DNA from: Nocardioides anomalus | GTDB lineage: Bacteria; Actinomycetota; Actinomycetes; Propionibacteriales; Nocardioidaceae | NCBI RefSeq assembly: GCF_011046535.1 | Contig: NZ_CP049257.1 | Location: 3,968,001-4,032,000 of the forward strand | Direction of reading: 5' to 3' | DNA length: 64,000 nucleotides | Position numbers and translations under genes: made by a program | Shown: piece by piece, positions 17,496 to 26,702 of the stretch | How the letters are laid out: each line of letters begins with the position of its first letter | Position numbering within the stretch: position 1 is the stretch's first letter | The notes under the pieces: generated by a model | Databases searched by the model: none | What the model saw: the letters and a program-made list of their open reading frames with translations, nothing else | What the model was told of the DNA's origin: nothing

Positions 17496-17687
17496 ATGAG
17501 CAACGAGCGAGAGGGCCTGATCGGCCGCGGCGGGTCGGTGCACCCGAGCGAGACGACGACGGAGGCCTCGCAGTCCCTGCCGGCCGAGGAGCACATCGAC
17601 CAGGGCAACCTGGAGGAGGACCTGCAGGACCCGGAGGAGAAGCGCAACGCCACCGACGGCTACGCGCCGGCCGACGACGAGGCCTAG
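17496..17687 (+). CDS. Small acidic hydrophilic protein, unknown
   Basis: A 63-residue protein without any hydrophobic segment, rich in Glu, Asp, Thr and Ser, probably intrinsically disordered. It starts MSNEREGLIGRGGSV and ends with APADDEA. It is 28 bases downstream of the kinase gene and could share its transcript. Its TAG stop lies on a CTAG that also supplies the stop codon of the convergent cupin gene. Coding is supported by amino-acid composition and a clean start and stop; function is unknown. Confidence 0.6.
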   Translation: MSNEREGLIGRGGSVHPSETTTEASQSLPAEEHIDQGNLEEDLQDPEEKRNATDGYAPADDEA

Positions 17688-18043
17688 AGCCGCCGGTAGG
17701 CGAAGTCGCCCGACTCGGCGCCGTCCGGGTTGGGCCCGTAGACCGCGAGCATCCGAGCGTGCACCGGGGCGGCGTACGTCGCCCGTGAGCCGGCGTCGAC
17801 CCGCACGGTGTCGCCCGGGCCGGCCACGACGGTCCGCTCGTCGCAGGTCACGTGCAGCTCGCCGGCCAGCACGTAGTTGATCTCCTCGTGCGGGTGCCGG
17901 TCGGTCCACTCCGCAGCGGTGAGCTCCCACTCCATCAGCTGCACCCCGGTCCACGCCGGGCCGTCGGCGCCGACGATCCCGCGCCCGGGCATCAGGTCGT
18001 CGCGCTCGACCAGCGGTGCGTGCGGGATGAGCTCGGCGCCCAC
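17684..18043 (-). CDS. Single-domain cupin protein
   Basis: A 119-residue cupin barrel. Motif 1 is recognisable as HPHEEINYVLAGELHV and motif 2 follows after VVAGPGDTVRVDAG with the expected turn, giving a His/Glu metal site. It could be a small dioxygenase-like or sugar-binding protein; the family is too broad to tell. It lies just downstream of ccsB on the same strand and convergent with the 63-residue gene, sharing the CTAG stop. Confidence 0.75.
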   Translation of the reverse strand: MGAELIPHAPLVERDDLMPGRGIVGADGPAWTGVQLMEWELTAAEWTDRHPHEEINYVLAGELHVTCDERTVVAGPGDTVRVDAGSRATYAAPVHARMLAVYGPNPDGAESGDFAYRRL

Positions 18044-18046
18044 GGT

Positions 18047-19034
18047 TCAGCGCTCGCTGATGACCGGCGCGCTCTGGGCGTAGGAGTGCTGGCTGGAGCT
18101 CGAGAAGTAGTTGATCCCTATGAAGTTGAACCACAGCGTCGCCGTGCCGACCAGGGCCAGGATCGCGGCGTTGCGGCCGCGCCAGCCGGCGGTGGTGCGC
18201 GCGTGGAGGTAGGCCGCGTAGACCAACCACCCACGTGATGAAGGCCCAGACCTCCTTGGGGTCCCAGTTCCAGTACGACGACCAGGCCTGGTGCGCCCAG
18301 ATGGGGCCGGTGATGAGCACGGCGAAGGTCCACACCGGGAAGGCGAAGGCGTGGATCCGGTAGGAGATCAGGTCGAGGCGCTCCAGCGACGGCACCCGGG
18401 CCCACAGGCCGGTCTGCGGGGCGTCGGGACCGCGGCGCCGCTTGAGCAGGTAGGTCACCGACGTCATCCCGCCGAGGGTGAACGCGCCCGTGGCCAGGAC
18501 CGCCGAGACCACGTGGATGACCAGCCAGTAGGAGCTGAGCGCGTCGGACAGCGGCGTGACCGGGTCGTAGAGCCAGATGACCGCGACCATCAGCAGGGTC
18601 AGCACGAAGCCGACGACCACCGGCGCGAGCCAGGAGAGCCCGAACTTCCTCGACAGCACCAGGTAGAACAGCGCGACCACGAAGGTGCCGGTCAGCGTGA
18701 ACTCGTACATGTTGCCCCACGGCACCCGGTTGGGATCCGCGCTCATGCCGCGGCCGACCAGGGCCACGAAGTGGGCGGCCGCCGCGATGACGGTGAGCAG
18801 GAAGCCGAGCCGGCCGAACATGGCCACCCGGACCTCGTGGCGCTCGGAGTCCTCGGCCGATCCCGAGGGCGCGTCGTCCGCGACCGGTGCGCCCGCACCG
18901 ACCAGCACCCGAGCCCGGTCGACCTGCCGCAGCGACGACCACTCGGCCAGGTGCGCGATGAGGGCGAGGAAGTAGACCACCCCGGCCGCGGCGACGGCCT
19001 GGTTGCTCAGCGTGCCCCAGTCGGCGTCGGTCAC
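18047..19034 (-). pseudogene. ccsB: Cytochrome c biogenesis protein CcsB (ResC/CcsA), interrupted by a frameshift
   Basis: Polytopic heme-handling subunit of the system II cytochrome c synthase. It starts at GTG 19034 (GGAGGG upstream, overlapping the resB stop as GTGA) and reads through membrane segments and the WWD signature WNWDPKEVWAFITW. Immediately after that the frame is lost: the plus strand holds ACCAACCA at 18223-18230 where one ACCA is expected. Removing one copy restores TWVVYAAYLHARTTAGW and a normal C-terminus ending SAPVISER at 18047, giving 327 residues. This is either a genuine 4-base tandem duplication that cuts off the last 55-60 residues, or a sequence error. The stop in the shifted frame lies far downstream. 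Confidence 0.85.
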
Positions 19035-20587
19035 GGTCGTCCCTCCTGCAGTCGGTTCAGCAACTTCGACAGTACGGCGTCGGTGTCCGCGCCCCCGGAG
19101 CGGTCCAGGGCCGCGATCTCGACCAGGGTGCCCTGGCCGTCGCGCCGGACCCGGATCCACACCCGGCGCGAGCGGATGAACAGCGAGCCCATCAGTCCGA
19201 GCAGGGCCAGCACGACCCCGAGCAGCGCGACGTCCTTGCCCGGGGTGGAGCTGATCTGGATCCGCTGCCAGGACACGACCTTGTCGAAGGTCACCGACCC
19301 GAGCCCGTTCGGCAGCTGCACGGTCTGGCCGGGCACGAGGTCGATGCGCAGCGGCTGGCCGGCCTTGCCGGGCAGCGGGGTGAGGTTGGCCTTGTCCAGG
19401 ACGTAGACGGACTGCCCCGCCCCGGAGTCCAGACCGAGGTCACCGGTGTAGACGTTGAGCGAGAGCAGCGGGTTGGCGGCCTTGCCGCCGAGGTTGACCA
19501 GGTCGCCGTTGACGTTGGCGAACGTCGGGAAGAAGACGCCCTCGAGACCGATCTGTTGGGGCTGGGCGTCGGCGGCCTTGATCACGCCGAAGGAGAACAG
19601 GTCCGGCCGGCTGGGCAGGAAGGGCACCGGGCCGGAGCGGGCGATGTTGCCCTCGCCGTCGCGCACGGTGACCACCGGTGCGTAGCCGTGGCCGATGAGG
19701 AACAGCTCGGTGCCCCCGATGGCCAGCGGGTGGTTGACCCGCAGGTCGTACTGCTGGTCCGGCCCCCCTGGCTCCTCGGTGTAGTCCACGTCCGCGCTGA
19801 AGCCGCGGGCCATCCCCGAGGGCAGCCACTCGACGTCGAACTTGTCGACCGTGAACGAGAACGGGTCCATCCCGTCGGGGTCGAACAGGTTGCCGGGCAC
19901 GAAGTCGTCGTACTGCGTGAGGTTGTTGCTGAAGGGCTGGCCCTGGACCAGGATCACGCCGCCCTTGAAGCCGAACAGCGTCCCGGCGGCGAAGCCCACC
20001 AGGACCACGAGCACGGCGAGGTGGAAGATCAGGTTGCCGAGCTCGCGCAGGTAGCCGCGCTCGGCGCTGACCGTCCCGGCCTCCGCGTCGCGGCGCAGCC
20101 GGTAGCGCTTGCTCTTGAGCAGCGCCCGCGCGCGCTCGAGCACGACGTCGGGCTCCTCCAGCGTGGAGTACGACGCGTGGGCGGGCAGGCGCGTCAGGTT
20201 GCGCGGGGCGGCCGGCGGCTGCGCGCGGAGCCCGCGCAGGTAGACGAAGGAGCGCGGCAGGATGCAGCCGATGAGCGAGACCACCAGCAGGATGTAGATC
20301 GCGGCGAACCACGGCGAGCCGTAGACGTTGAACAGGCCGAGCTTCTCGTAGATCGGCGTGAGCGTCTCGTGGGCGTCCTTCCACTGCCCCGCTCGCAGCG
20401 AGTCGACCCGCTCCTGCGGCACCAGCGAGCCGGGCACGGCGGCCAGGGCCAGCATCAGCAGCAGGATCAGCGCGATGCGCATGGAGGTCAGCTGGCGCCA
20501 GGCCCAGCGCACGAACTCGCGCAGGTTGAGCTCGCCCGAGCGGCGCTCGGGCGCCGGAGCGGTGGGCCGCTCCTGGGTCGCGGTCAT
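19031..20587 (-). CDS. resB: Cytochrome c biogenesis protein ResB (Ccs1)
   Basis: A 518-residue membrane protein that with CcsB forms the system II synthase attaching heme to apocytochrome c. Three membrane segments cluster in the N-terminal half (IALILLLMLALAAVPG with the following SLVPQ, FAAIYILLVVSLIGCILP, LIFHLAVLVVLVGFAAG), then a long extracytoplasmic domain (VILVQGQPFSNNLTQYDDF), and a last helix near the C-terminus (VALLGVVLALLGLMGSLFI). The start ATG 20587 overlaps the ccdA stop as TGATG; the open frame beyond it is a shadow. The stop overlaps the ccsB start. Confidence 0.9.
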   Translation of the reverse strand: MTATQERPTAPAPERRSGELNLREFVRWAWRQLTSMRIALILLLMLALAAVPGSLVPQERVDSLRAGQWKDAHETLTPIYEKLGLFNVYGSPWFAAIYILLVVSLIGCILPRSFVYLRGLRAQPPAAPRNLTRLPAHASYSTLEEPDVVLERARALLKSKRYRLRRDAEAGTVSAERGYLRELGNLIFHLAVLVVLVGFAAGTLFGFKGGVILVQGQPFSNNLTQYDDFVPGNLFDPDGMDPFSFTVDKFDVEWLPSGMARGFSADVDYTEEPGGPDQQYDLRVNHPLAIGGTELFLIGHGYAPVVTVRDGEGNIARSGPVPFLPSRPDLFSFGVIKAADAQPQQIGLEGVFFPTFANVNGDLVNLGGKAANPLLSLNVYTGDLGLDSGAGQSVYVLDKANLTPLPGKAGQPLRIDLVPGQTVQLPNGLGSVTFDKVVSWQRIQISSTPGKDVALLGVVLALLGLMGSLFIRSRRVWIRVRRDGQGTLVEIAALDRSGGADTDAVLSKLLNRLQEGRP

Positions 20588-21345
20588 CAGACGCTCACCT
20601 GGTAGTCGTTGACGAGGTGGCCCTGGACCCACTGCACGCCCTGGTCCCACCAGCCGGTGAGCAGCAGCACGCCGACCACGACCAGCATGACCCCGCCGGC
20701 GCGGGTGATCCACTGCTGGTGGCGCCGGACGAAGGCCAGCGCGCCGAGTGCGCGCCGCCAGGCCACGGCGGCGAGGATGAACGGCAGCCCGAGCCCGAGG
20801 GAGTAGAAGGCCAGCAGCACGCCGCCGCGGGTCACGCTCTCGCCGTACGCCAAGCCGAGGATCACCCCGAGCGTGGGGCCGATGCAGGGTGTCCAGCCGA
20901 GGCCGAAGAGGAAGCCGAGCAGGGGCGCTGCGGCCAGGCCGACGGCCGGCACCCGGTGCACCCGGACGTCGCGCTGGAAGATCGGCAGCAGCCCGGCGAA
21001 GACCAGCCCGAGCACGATCGCGAGGACGCCGAGGATGACGTTGAAGGTGCGGGAGTACTCGAAGAAGAACCGGCTCACGCCGGCCGTGGCGACGCCCAGG
21101 CTGACGAAGACGACCGCGAAGCCGAGGACGAAGAGCCCGGACCCGGCCAGCATCCGGCCGCGGTGCGGGGTGACCCGGGAGTCGGCGAGGTCAGCGCCGG
21201 AGAGCCCCGTGGTGTAGGAGAGGTAGCCCGGCAGCAGGGGGATGACGCACGGGGAGAAGAACGAGACCAGCCCGGCCACCACCGCGACCGGGACGGCGAG
21301 CAGCATCGAGCCCGAGCCCGCCGTGTCCCGCAGCCACTCGTTCAC
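20587..21345 (-). CDS. ccdA: Thiol-disulfide transporter CcdA
   Basis: A 252-residue, six-helix protein of the CcdA/DsbD transmembrane family that carries reducing equivalents across the membrane to keep apocytochrome c thiols reduced. The first helix contains the paired-Cys motif region VSFFSPCVIPLLPGYLSY; the second conserved Cys lies in FGLGWTPCIGPTLG. The GTG start overlaps the tlpA stop. Its partners ResA/TlpA, ResB and CcsB are all in the same operon. Confidence 0.92.
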   Translation of the reverse strand: MNEWLRDTAGSGSMLLAVPVAVVAGLVSFFSPCVIPLLPGYLSYTTGLSGADLADSRVTPHRGRMLAGSGLFVLGFAVVFVSLGVATAGVSRFFFEYSRTFNVILGVLAIVLGLVFAGLLPIFQRDVRVHRVPAVGLAAAPLLGFLFGLGWTPCIGPTLGVILGLAYGESVTRGGVLLAFYSLGLGLPFILAAVAWRRALGALAFVRRHQQWITRAGGVMLVVVGVLLLTGWWDQGVQWVQGHLVNDYQVSV

Positions 21346-21917
21346 TTCCCGGCCGCCACGTCCTCGACCAGCTCGAGCAGGGTCGTCTTGGAGGGGATCT
21401 CGCCGCGGATCAGCGCCGCCACCCGGCCCTGGTCGTCGAGCACCATCGTGCTCGGCATGTCGCGGGGGTTGTAGGGCGGCGGGAAGTTGAGCAGCTGCTG
21501 GCTACCGAAGTCGTAGATCGAGGGGTAGGTGACGTCGAAGGTGCGCTCGAAGGCGAGCGCGTTGTCCTTGCTGGTGTCGCGGATGTTGATGCCCACCACG
21601 CTGGCGCCGTCGGCCAGCTCGCCGGAGGCCTCCTGCAGGATCGGGGCCTCCTTGCGGCACGGCGGGCACTCCGACCACCACACGTTGACCACGACCGGCT
21701 TGCCGCGCAGGTCGGCCAGGTCGAGCCGGTCGCCGCTGAGGGTCTCGCCGGAGAACTCCACCGGGCTCTTGCGTTGGGCCACCGGGATCGGCACGACGAT
21801 GCTGTCGCCCGCGACGTAGTCCTTGCCCTCGGTGCCGTTGGCCTCGGTGCAGGCGGTGGCCGCGCCGACCGTCAGCGTGAGGACGGCGGCGAGCGCGGCG
21901 AGGCGGCGGACGGGCAT
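21342..21917 (-). CDS. TlpA/ResA-like thioredoxin lipoprotein
   Basis: A 191-residue membrane-anchored thiol oxidoreductase. A signal peptide (VRRLAALAAVLTLTVGAATAC) ends in a lipobox-type Cys at about residue 23. The thioredoxin fold carries the redox pair as WWSECPPCRKE and the cis-Pro region DMPSTMVLD. It reduces the CxxCH motif of apocytochrome c, taking electrons from CcdA encoded next. The start ATG 21917 overlaps the upstream stop as ATGA; the extended frame upstream is not real. Confidence 0.88.
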   Translation of the reverse strand: MPVRRLAALAAVLTLTVGAATACTEANGTEGKDYVAGDSIVVPIPVAQRKSPVEFSGETLSGDRLDLADLRGKPVVVNVWWSECPPCRKEAPILQEASGELADGASVVGINIRDTSKDNALAFERTFDVTYPSIYDFGSQQLLNFPPPYNPRDMPSTMVLDDQGRVAALIRGEIPSKTTLLELVEDVAAGK

Positions 21918-22612
21918 CAGGCCGATCCCGTCCCCGGAGGGGCGGCCTCCTCGGGGGCGCCGCCGGCGGAGAACGGCGCACGGCGGTCCTTGGCCGGGAT
22001 CAGGTCGCCGGCGGGCTCGCTGTAGGAGACCTGGGTGATGGCGTCGCCGACGAAGTGGAAGGAGGTGATCGAGCACAGCGTGCACTGCCGCTTGCGCGGG
22101 TCGTGCACGAACGAGCGGCGCTCGACGTGCAGCCGGGTGATCCAGATCGGCAGCTGGTGGGAGACCAGCACGGCCTCGTGGCCGGCCGCCTCCACGCGCG
22201 CGTCGTGCACCGCGGACATCATGCGGGCCACGACCTGCTTGTAGGGCTCGCCCCAGGACGGCTTCCACGGGTTCCACAGGTGGCGCCAGACGCCGGGCCG
22301 GCGCAGCACGTTGTCCTGGGTGAAGCGGGTGCCCTCGAAGACGTTGGTCGACTCGATGACGCGCTCGTCGGTGACGACCTCGAGGCCGTGGCTGGCGGCC
22401 GTGGGGGCCGCGGTCTCCTGCGCGCGCTCGAGCGGGGAGGAGCGGATGTGGGTGATGTCCCGGCCGGCCAGGGCCTCGCCCACGCGGTCGGCCATCCGGC
22501 GCCCGAGGTCGGAGAGGTGGTAGCCGTCGCGGCGGCCGTAGAGCACCCCCTCGGGGTTGTGCACCTCACCGTGGCGCAGCAGGTGGACGACGGTGTCCGG
22601 GGTCTGGCTCAT
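21917..22612 (-). CDS. Histidine phosphatase family protein (phosphoglycerate mutase-like)
   Basis: A 231-residue protein of the histidine phosphatase superfamily. The phospho-accepting motif is [10 protein letters not shown] (His near 12), the second Arg is in [13 protein letters not shown], and the late catalytic His is in [12 protein letters not shown]-terminal tail of about 45 residues with Cys and Pro follows. It occurs between hemL and tlpA in many actinobacteria; its substrate is not known. ATGA overlaps link it on both sides to its operon neighbours. Confidence 0.88.
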   Translation of the reverse strand: MSQTPDTVVHLLRHGEVHNPEGVLYGRRDGYHLSDLGRRMADRVGEALAGRDITHIRSSPLERAQETAAPTAASHGLEVVTDERVIESTNVFEGTRFTQDNVLRRPGVWRHLWNPWKPSWGEPYKQVVARMMSAVHDARVEAAGHEAVLVSHQLPIWITRLHVERRSFVHDPRKRQCTLCSITSFHFVGDAITQVSYSEPAGDLIPAKDRRAPFSAGGAPEEAAPPGTGSA

Positions 22613-23943
22613 GCGGTGCCCTCCTGGGCGGCGGCGGCGGCCGCGCGGGCGGCGGCGGGCAGGGCGTCGAGGACCGTCTGGACGGCCCGGTCGTCGTGGG
22701 CGGCGGAGACGAACCACGCCTCGTACGCCGACGGCGGCAGGTGCACGCCGGCCTCGAGCATGGCGTGGAAGAAGGCGGCGTACGCCGCGGAGTCGGTGCG
22801 CTGGGCGTCGTCGAAGTCGCGGACCGCCCCGTCGGGCCCGGCGTCGGTGAAGAAGACCGAGAACATGGTGCCGGTGGCCTGCACGACGTGGGGTACCCCG
22901 GCGGCGCCGAGCGCCTCGCTCGTGGCGGCCTTGATCGTGTCCGCCACGTGGTGCAGGTGGGCGTAGACCGCGTCGGTGGCGAGCCGGAGCGTGGTGAGCC
23001 CGGCGGTGGTGGCGATCGGGTTCCCCGACAGCGTGCCGGCCTGGTAGACCGGGCCCTCCGGCGCGAGCTGGTGCATGACGTCGGCGCGGCCGCCGAAGGC
23101 CGCAGCGGGGAAGCCACCGCCCATGACCTTGCCGAAGGTCACCAGGTCCGGTCGCCAGCCCTCGGTCTTGCCGTCCAGGCCCCACTGGCCCTCGCGGCTC
23201 ACGCGGAACCCGGTCATCACCTCGTCGCTGACGAACAGTGCGCCGTGCTGGCGGCAGGTCTCGGCCAGGAACCGGTTGAAGCCCGGCTCCGGCGGGACCA
23301 CGCCCATGTTGCCGGGCGACGCCTCGGTGACCAGGCAGGCGATCCGGTCGCCGTGCTCGGCGAACACCTTCTCCACGGCCGCGCGGTCGTTGTAGGGAAG
23401 CACAAGGGTGAGCTCGGTGCTGGAGGCCGGCACGCCGGGCGTGCCCGGCACCGCGAAGGTCGCGAGCCCGGAGCCGGCGCTGGCCAGCAGCGCGTCGACG
23501 TGGCCGTGGTAGCAGCCGGCGAACTTCACGACCAGGTCGCGGCCGGTGAACCCGCGGGCCAGCCGGATGGCCGACATGGTGGCCTCGGTCCCGGAGGAGA
23601 CGAACCGGACCCGCTCGACCGGCGTCCGGGCCACGATCTCCTCGGCCAGCTCGACCTCGGGCCGGGTGGGCGTGCCGTACGACGTGCCGCGCGCGATCGC
23701 CTCGCGGACCGCCGCCTCGACCTCCGGGTGCGCGTGACCGAGCAGCATCGGGCCCCACGAGCAGATGAGGTCGACGTACTCGTGGCCGTCGACGTCGGTC
23801 AGCCACGCGCCGCGGGCGCTGGCGATGAAGCGCGGCGTGCCGCCCACGGCGTTGAACGCGCGGACCGGGGAGTTGACGCCGCCGGGGGTGACGGCGCGGG
23901 CGCGCTCGAACAGCGCAGCGGACTCGCGGGTCTCCCGGGGCAC
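22609..23943 (-). CDS. hemL: Glutamate-1-semialdehyde 2,1-aminomutase
   Basis: A 444-residue PLP enzyme converting glutamate-1-semialdehyde to 5-aminolevulinate, the second step of the C5 heme pathway after HemA. The N-terminus shows [12 protein letters not shown], with [16 protein letters not shown] downstream; the PLP-binding Lys is in [19 protein letters not shown] (near 272), and [15 protein letters not shown] is the phosphate-binding segment. A GTG start at 23943 is supported by the family N-terminus. It heads the operon running to ccsB. Confidence 0.95.
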   Translation of the reverse strand: MPRETRESAALFERARAVTPGGVNSPVRAFNAVGGTPRFIASARGAWLTDVDGHEYVDLICSWGPMLLGHAHPEVEAAVREAIARGTSYGTPTRPEVELAEEIVARTPVERVRFVSSGTEATMSAIRLARGFTGRDLVVKFAGCYHGHVDALLASAGSGLATFAVPGTPGVPASSTELTLVLPYNDRAAVEKVFAEHGDRIACLVTEASPGNMGVVPPEPGFNRFLAETCRQHGALFVSDEVMTGFRVSREGQWGLDGKTEGWRPDLVTFGKVMGGGFPAAAFGGRADVMHQLAPEGPVYQAGTLSGNPIATTAGLTTLRLATDAVYAHLHHVADTIKAATSEALGAAGVPHVVQATGTMFSVFFTDAGPDGAVRDFDDAQRTDSAAYAAFFHAMLEAGVHLPPSAYEAWFVSAAHDDRAVQTVLDALPAAARAAAAAAQEGTA

Positions 23944-24029
23944 ACCTCATTGTCGCCGAGCGGTCCCAACACGCCGCAACCGGCCACTGGTCTGCACCAC
24001 AGGGAGCGTTTCACGTCACGTCGGTCGGG

Positions 24030-24041
24030 GAACGATCGTTC
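24030..24041. promoter_or_regulatory. Perfect 12-base palindrome GAACGATCGTTC
   Basis: Lies in the 220-base divergent region between hemL and the lytic transglycosylase gene. It fits GAAC-N4-GTTC, the core of LexA (SOS) boxes in Gram-positive bacteria, and is also self-complementary in its centre. Neither neighbour is a known SOS gene and only one site is seen, so the identity of the binding protein is open. Confidence 0.3.
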
Positions 24042-24085
24042 ACGCAGTGATGGCGGTCACTCGGGGACACGCTGTCGTACCAGCG

Positions 24086-24113
24086 CGTAACTTGTCCGTC
24101 ATCTAGTCGTTGG
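24086..24113 (+). promoter_or_regulatory. Candidate sigma-BldN promoter of the lytic transglycosylase gene
   Basis: CGTAAC (24086-24091), a 16-base spacer, then CGTTGG (24108-24113). This is the -35/-10 pattern remembered for Streptomyces sigma-BldN (CGTAAC-N16-CGTTGA). The same pattern precedes rsbN at 35203 in this window, where a bldN gene is present. A start of transcription near 24120 would leave a leader of about 45 bases before ATG 24164. Confidence 0.55.
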
Positions 24114-24163
24114 GGGTTGCGAACACGTCGGAGGGGACGTGCTCGTGCCACTGGGAGAGAGCG

Positions 24164-25405
<1,242 letters not shown>

Positions 25406-25433
25406 AGGCAGGACCCCGCGTCCACCCGCCCCG

Positions 25434-25696
25434 CCCACCCCCAACCCAGTGAGGGCGGAGGCGACGGTGGCGCCGCCGACCAGGTCGCCTGTGGACTGAC
25501 CCGGCACGGCGGACCGGGCCCACCGTCGAGGGCTGGACCCGCGGCGTGGTGCACGCACGCCGGACGCAAGCGGGCCGGGAGCAGTCGCGTGCAACACGGC
25601 GTCGGTTGTCCCTCGGCGGTTGGCCCGGTCCGGCGGGACGGATCAGTCCACAGGCGACCGGACCCGAGAGCGGTGCCACGAGACGCAGCACCCAGA
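25434..25696. repeat. Long hairpin repeat element, copy B (about 263 bases)
   Basis: Homologous along its length to copy A at 12211-12482 and in the same orientation. Arms 25484-25532 and 25610-25658 are complementary at 43 of 49 positions. The interior holds the conserved blocks GGACCCGCGGCGTGG and GGGAGCAGTCGCGTGCAACACGG (split here by position: 25535-25549 and 25578-25600). Arm sequences differ from copy A, but the partner arm has changed to match. The right end, CACCCA, is 6 bases from the complement of the hemB stop, the same offset as in copy A. It fills most of the gap between two convergent genes. Confidence 0.8.
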
Positions 25697-25700
25697 GCGA

Positions 25701-26702
25701 TCAACCCCGGAACAGACCCGCAGCCTCAGTCGCCCAGTAGGTCAGCACGATGTCCGCCCCCGACCGCCGAATGCTCGCGAGCGTCTCCACGATCGCCTGC
25801 TCTCGGTCGATCCAGCCGTGGGCCGCCGCGGCCTCGACCATGGCGTACTCCCCCGAGATGTTGTACGCCGCCACGGGGACGTCGACGGCGTCGCGGACCC
25901 GGCGGATGACGTCGAGGTAGGCCAGGGCCGGCTTCACCATGACGATGTCGGCGCCCTGCTCGACGTCTAGCAGCGCCTCGCGCACGCCCTCGCGGCCGTT
26001 GGCCGGGTCCTGCTGGTAGGTGCGCCGGTCGCCCTGGAGCGAGCTGTCGACGGCCTCGCGGAAGGGGCCGAAGAAGGCTGAGGCGTACTTCGCGGAGTAG
26101 GCCAGGATGCCGAGGTCGGTGTGGCCGTCGGCGTCGAGGGCGTCGCGGACCACGCGGACCTGGCCGTCCATCATGCCGCTGGGGCCGACCATGTCGACGC
26201 CGGCGTCGGCGTGGGCCAGCGCCATCTGGGCGTAGACGGCCAGCGTGCGGTCGTTGTCGACGCGGCCGTCGCTGGTCAGCACGCCGCAGTGGCCGTGGTC
26301 GGTGAACTCGTCCAGGCAGAGGTCGCTCATCACGGTGAGCGCGTCGCCGACCTCGCCGACCACGTCGGTGATGGCCAGGTTGAGGATGCCGTTCGGGTCG
26401 AGGGCGCCCGAGCCCTCGGCGTCCTTGTGCTCGGGGATGCCGAAGAGCATCACGCCGCCGACGCCGGCCTCGGCGGCCTCGTGCACCGCCCGGAGCAAGG
26501 AGTCCCGGCTGTGCTGGACGACGCCGGGCATGGAGCTGATCGGCTTCGGCTCGGTGAGCCCCTCGCGGACGAAGACCGGGAGGATGAGCTGCTCGGGTGC
26601 GACGACGGTCTCGGCGACCATCCTGCGCAGCACCGGCGTACGACGCAGCCGCCGGGGCCGGACCAGGGGACCGGCCACCGGGTGGGCGGCGTCGTCGGGC
26701 AT
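25701..26702 (-). CDS. hemB: Delta-aminolevulinic acid dehydratase (porphobilinogen synthase)
   Basis: A 333-residue TIM-barrel enzyme condensing two 5-aminolevulinates to porphobilinogen. Landmarks: [16 protein letters not shown] at the N-terminus, PSGMMDGQV, the Schiff-base Lys region [10 protein letters not shown] near 252, and NISGEYAMV. The metal-site stretch reads [13 protein letters not shown]: two of the three Cys ligands of zinc-type enzymes are kept and the middle one is Asp, an intermediate state between zinc and magnesium types. ATG 26702 overlaps the upstream stop (TGATG). It is the last gene of the rex-hem operon. Confidence 0.93.
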   Translation of the reverse strand: MPDDAAHPVAGPLVRPRRLRRTPVLRRMVAETVVAPEQLILPVFVREGLTEPKPISSMPGVVQHSRDSLLRAVHEAAEAGVGGVMLFGIPEHKDAEGSGALDPNGILNLAITDVVGEVGDALTVMSDLCLDEFTDHGHCGVLTSDGRVDNDRTLAVYAQMALAHADAGVDMVGPSGMMDGQVRVVRDALDADGHTDLGILAYSAKYASAFFGPFREAVDSSLQGDRRTYQQDPANGREGVREALLDVEQGADIVMVKPALAYLDVIRRVRDAVDVPVAAYNISGEYAMVEAAAAHGWIDREQAIVETLASIRRSGADIVLTYWATEAAGLFRG

